Source of the DNA: Clostridia bacterium
GTDB taxonomy: Bacteria; Bacillota; Clostridia; Oscillospirales; CAG-272
Direction: 5' to 3'
Assembly (NCBI GenBank): GCA_017461765.1
Contig: JAFTXO010000033.1
Coordinates: forward strand, 1 to 64,000
Length of the DNA: 64,000 nt
The notes under the pieces were generated by a model. The model had not been told where the DNA came from and made no database searches. It saw only the letters and a list, made by a program, of their open reading frames with translations. Below are positions 63,243-64,000 of the stretch, piece after piece. Position 1 is the stretch's first letter. Every line of letters begins with the position of its first letter. Made by a program: the position numbers and the translations under genes.

Positions 63243-63502
63243 TCTTGTGTACCTTGTTCATTAAGCGCAAGCTCTATTGCTTTTGTTAACTGATCTGCAC
63301 ATGAAGTTGATTTCCAACCGCATGTATTTCCTTTTAAGAGCGAGATAACCTTGTCACACTCCATGCCGTTTACCAGCTTGGAGATGGCTTTAAGATTTCC
63401 GTTACAGCCCCCAACAAATTCGACGTTGTATAATTTGCCATCTGTTATATCAAATTTAATAAGAGATGCGCAAATTCCCTTGGTTTTGAAAGAGTAAGAC
63501 AT
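63239..63502 (-). CDS. TIGR03905-family TSCPD domain protein
   Basis: The 87-residue protein shows YNVEFVGGCNGNLKAISKLV near residue 25, with Cys in GGCNGN, then NTCGWKSTSCADQL near 59, the TSCPD-like Cys pair. The domain resembles the C-terminal part of class II ribonucleotide reductases and may bind metal or DNA. Function not established. It is the first gene of the TSCPD-polA-ispE unit; AAAGGAG precedes the start. Confidence 0.9.
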   Translation of the reverse strand: MSYSFKTKGICASLIKFDITDGKLYNVEFVGGCNGNLKAISKLVNGMECDKVISLLKGNTCGWKSTSCADQLTKAIELALNEQGTQE

Positions 63503-63529
63503 AATTTTTCTCCTTTAATAAAAAAAGTG

Positions 63530-63558
63530 TAGAAATTTTCAAAGAAATGTGATAATAT
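63530..63558 (+). promoter_or_regulatory. Candidate promoter of trmB
   Basis: TAGAAA (63530-63535), 17 bases, TAATAT (63553-63558); weak -35. It overlaps the divergent TSCPD promoter. Confidence 0.4.
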
Positions 63559-63584
63559 ATACTTCGTAATTTATATTTTAACAA
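63556..63584 (-). promoter_or_regulatory. Promoter of the TSCPD-polA-ispE operon
   Basis: On the minus strand TTGTTA (63584-63579), 17 bases, TATATA (63561-63556). Confidence 0.65.
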
Positions 63585-63604
63585 AAAACGGAGCAAATAT
63601 CAAT

Positions 63605-64000
63605 ATGAGAATGAAAAAAAAGCGTCACGGAAGCGAAAGATTGGAACTTTTGTCAACTCTTGTTTCTAATGATCCGGTATTTCTTTGCAATAATTTGAAA
63701 GATGTTTACGGAAATTCAAATCCTTTAAGAATAGAGATAGGATGTGGAAAGGGTGATTTTATAAGAGGCAAATCGCAAGCAGAGCCAGACTATAATTATC
63801 TTGCAATAGAAAAAATCGCCGATGTGTGTACTGTAGCAACAGAAAAATATGCTGTATCGAGAGGTCTTGGAGAGCTTTATTTAAATGGCGGTTGGAAGAA
63901 ATATGACGGAACGGTTTACCGTTACGGAGACGGTGCAGTTGAATTTACAGATGAGGAAAAAGGAAATGTAAGATTTGCGATCGGAGATGCGGCAAAGCTC
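63605..64000 (+). CDS. trmB: tRNA (guanine-N7-)-methyltransferase, N-terminal part (partial at window edge)
   Basis: It methylates G46 of tRNA with SAM. 132 codons are visible before the window ends, with no stop. The SAM-binding block LRIEIGCGKGDFIRGK lies near residue 42 and NYLAIEK near 70. After VCTVATEKYA the family normally goes straight to a short helix and NVRF...DA. Here about 30 extra residues (GGWKKYDGTVYRYGDGAVEF) are inserted before GNVRFAIGDAAKL. The start is ATG at 63605; a second ATG two codons later is possible. Best SD is GGAG about nine bases upstream. Confidence 0.9.
   Translation, partial: MRMKKKRHGSERLELLSTLVSNDPVFLCNNLKDVYGNSNPLRIEIGCGKGDFIRGKSQAEPDYNYLAIEKIADVCTVATEKYAVSRGLGELYLNGGWKKYDGTVYRYGDGAVEFTDEEKGNVRFAIGDAAKL

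Overview
The window looks like a chromosome segment of a low-GC, endospore-forming, Gram-positive member of class Clostridia (Bacillota), probably anaerobic and gut-associated. Evidence: many A+T-rich codons; TTGACA-17-TATAAT promoters with AGGAGG Shine-Dalgarno (SD) sites; regulation by a lysine riboswitch, a threonine T-box and a tetrahydrofolate riboswitch; sporulation genes (GPR protease, YtfJ/GerW-type protein); the SRP RNA-dnaX-ybaB-recR block; and the TIGR03960/TIGR03936 radical-SAM pair. Order or genus cannot be fixed from the sequence alone. No tRNA, rRNA, CRISPR array, prophage or intact insertion sequence was seen.

Layout. 0-4 kb: 3' end of a sugar-type solute-binding protein, then a lysine-riboswitch-controlled dapA-dapB-lysA operon. 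4-8 kb: thrS behind a Thr T-box, a small membrane protein and a ClC-type channel. 8-12 kb: a minus-strand metal-handling operon (Cys-rich permease, ABC ATPase, His-rich FtsX-like permease, CxxC lipoprotein) behind a Fur-family palindrome. 12-14 kb: a THF riboswitch in front of one ORF fusing a FolT-like ECF transporter subunit to a FolC-like synthetase. 14-18.4 kb: surface polysaccharide synthesis and export. 18-24 kb: mtaB, a pseudouridine synthase, a degenerate LCP protein and birA-bioY with a BirA box. 24-32 kb: a long minus-strand housekeeping run (lon, engB, M50 protease, scpA, scpB, DUF2953, ytfJ, dacF type, rluB type, GNAT).

32-38.8 kb: a GNAT gene, rqcH, then an accessory cluster (AlkZ-like glycosylase, Nudix, dCMP deaminase, two GNATs, a HEIGH-motif protein). 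38.8-45.5 kb: SLH surface protein, MecA, AEC transporter, gpr, a DUF4364 protein, a sigma factor, a zinc-ribbon protein and rlmB. 45.5-50.3 kb: a large membrane protein that keeps the P-type ATPase architecture but has lost the catalytic motifs, then the two radical-SAM-linked genes. 50.3-51.1 kb: a small intergenic repeat and an ASCH-like gene. 51-64 kb: DEDDh exonuclease-BRCT, recR, ybaB, dnaX, SRP RNA, eno, an AI-2E transporter, guaB, ispE, polA, a TSCPD protein and the 5' part of trmB.

Most genes are housekeeping. The most unusual items are the catalytically dead P-type ATPase-like protein, the FolT-FolC fusion under a THF riboswitch, the Fur-box-controlled metal operon, the apparently leaderless birA under its own operator, and ThrRS without a TGS domain. 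Product names come from motif and family recognition by eye; no database search was run.
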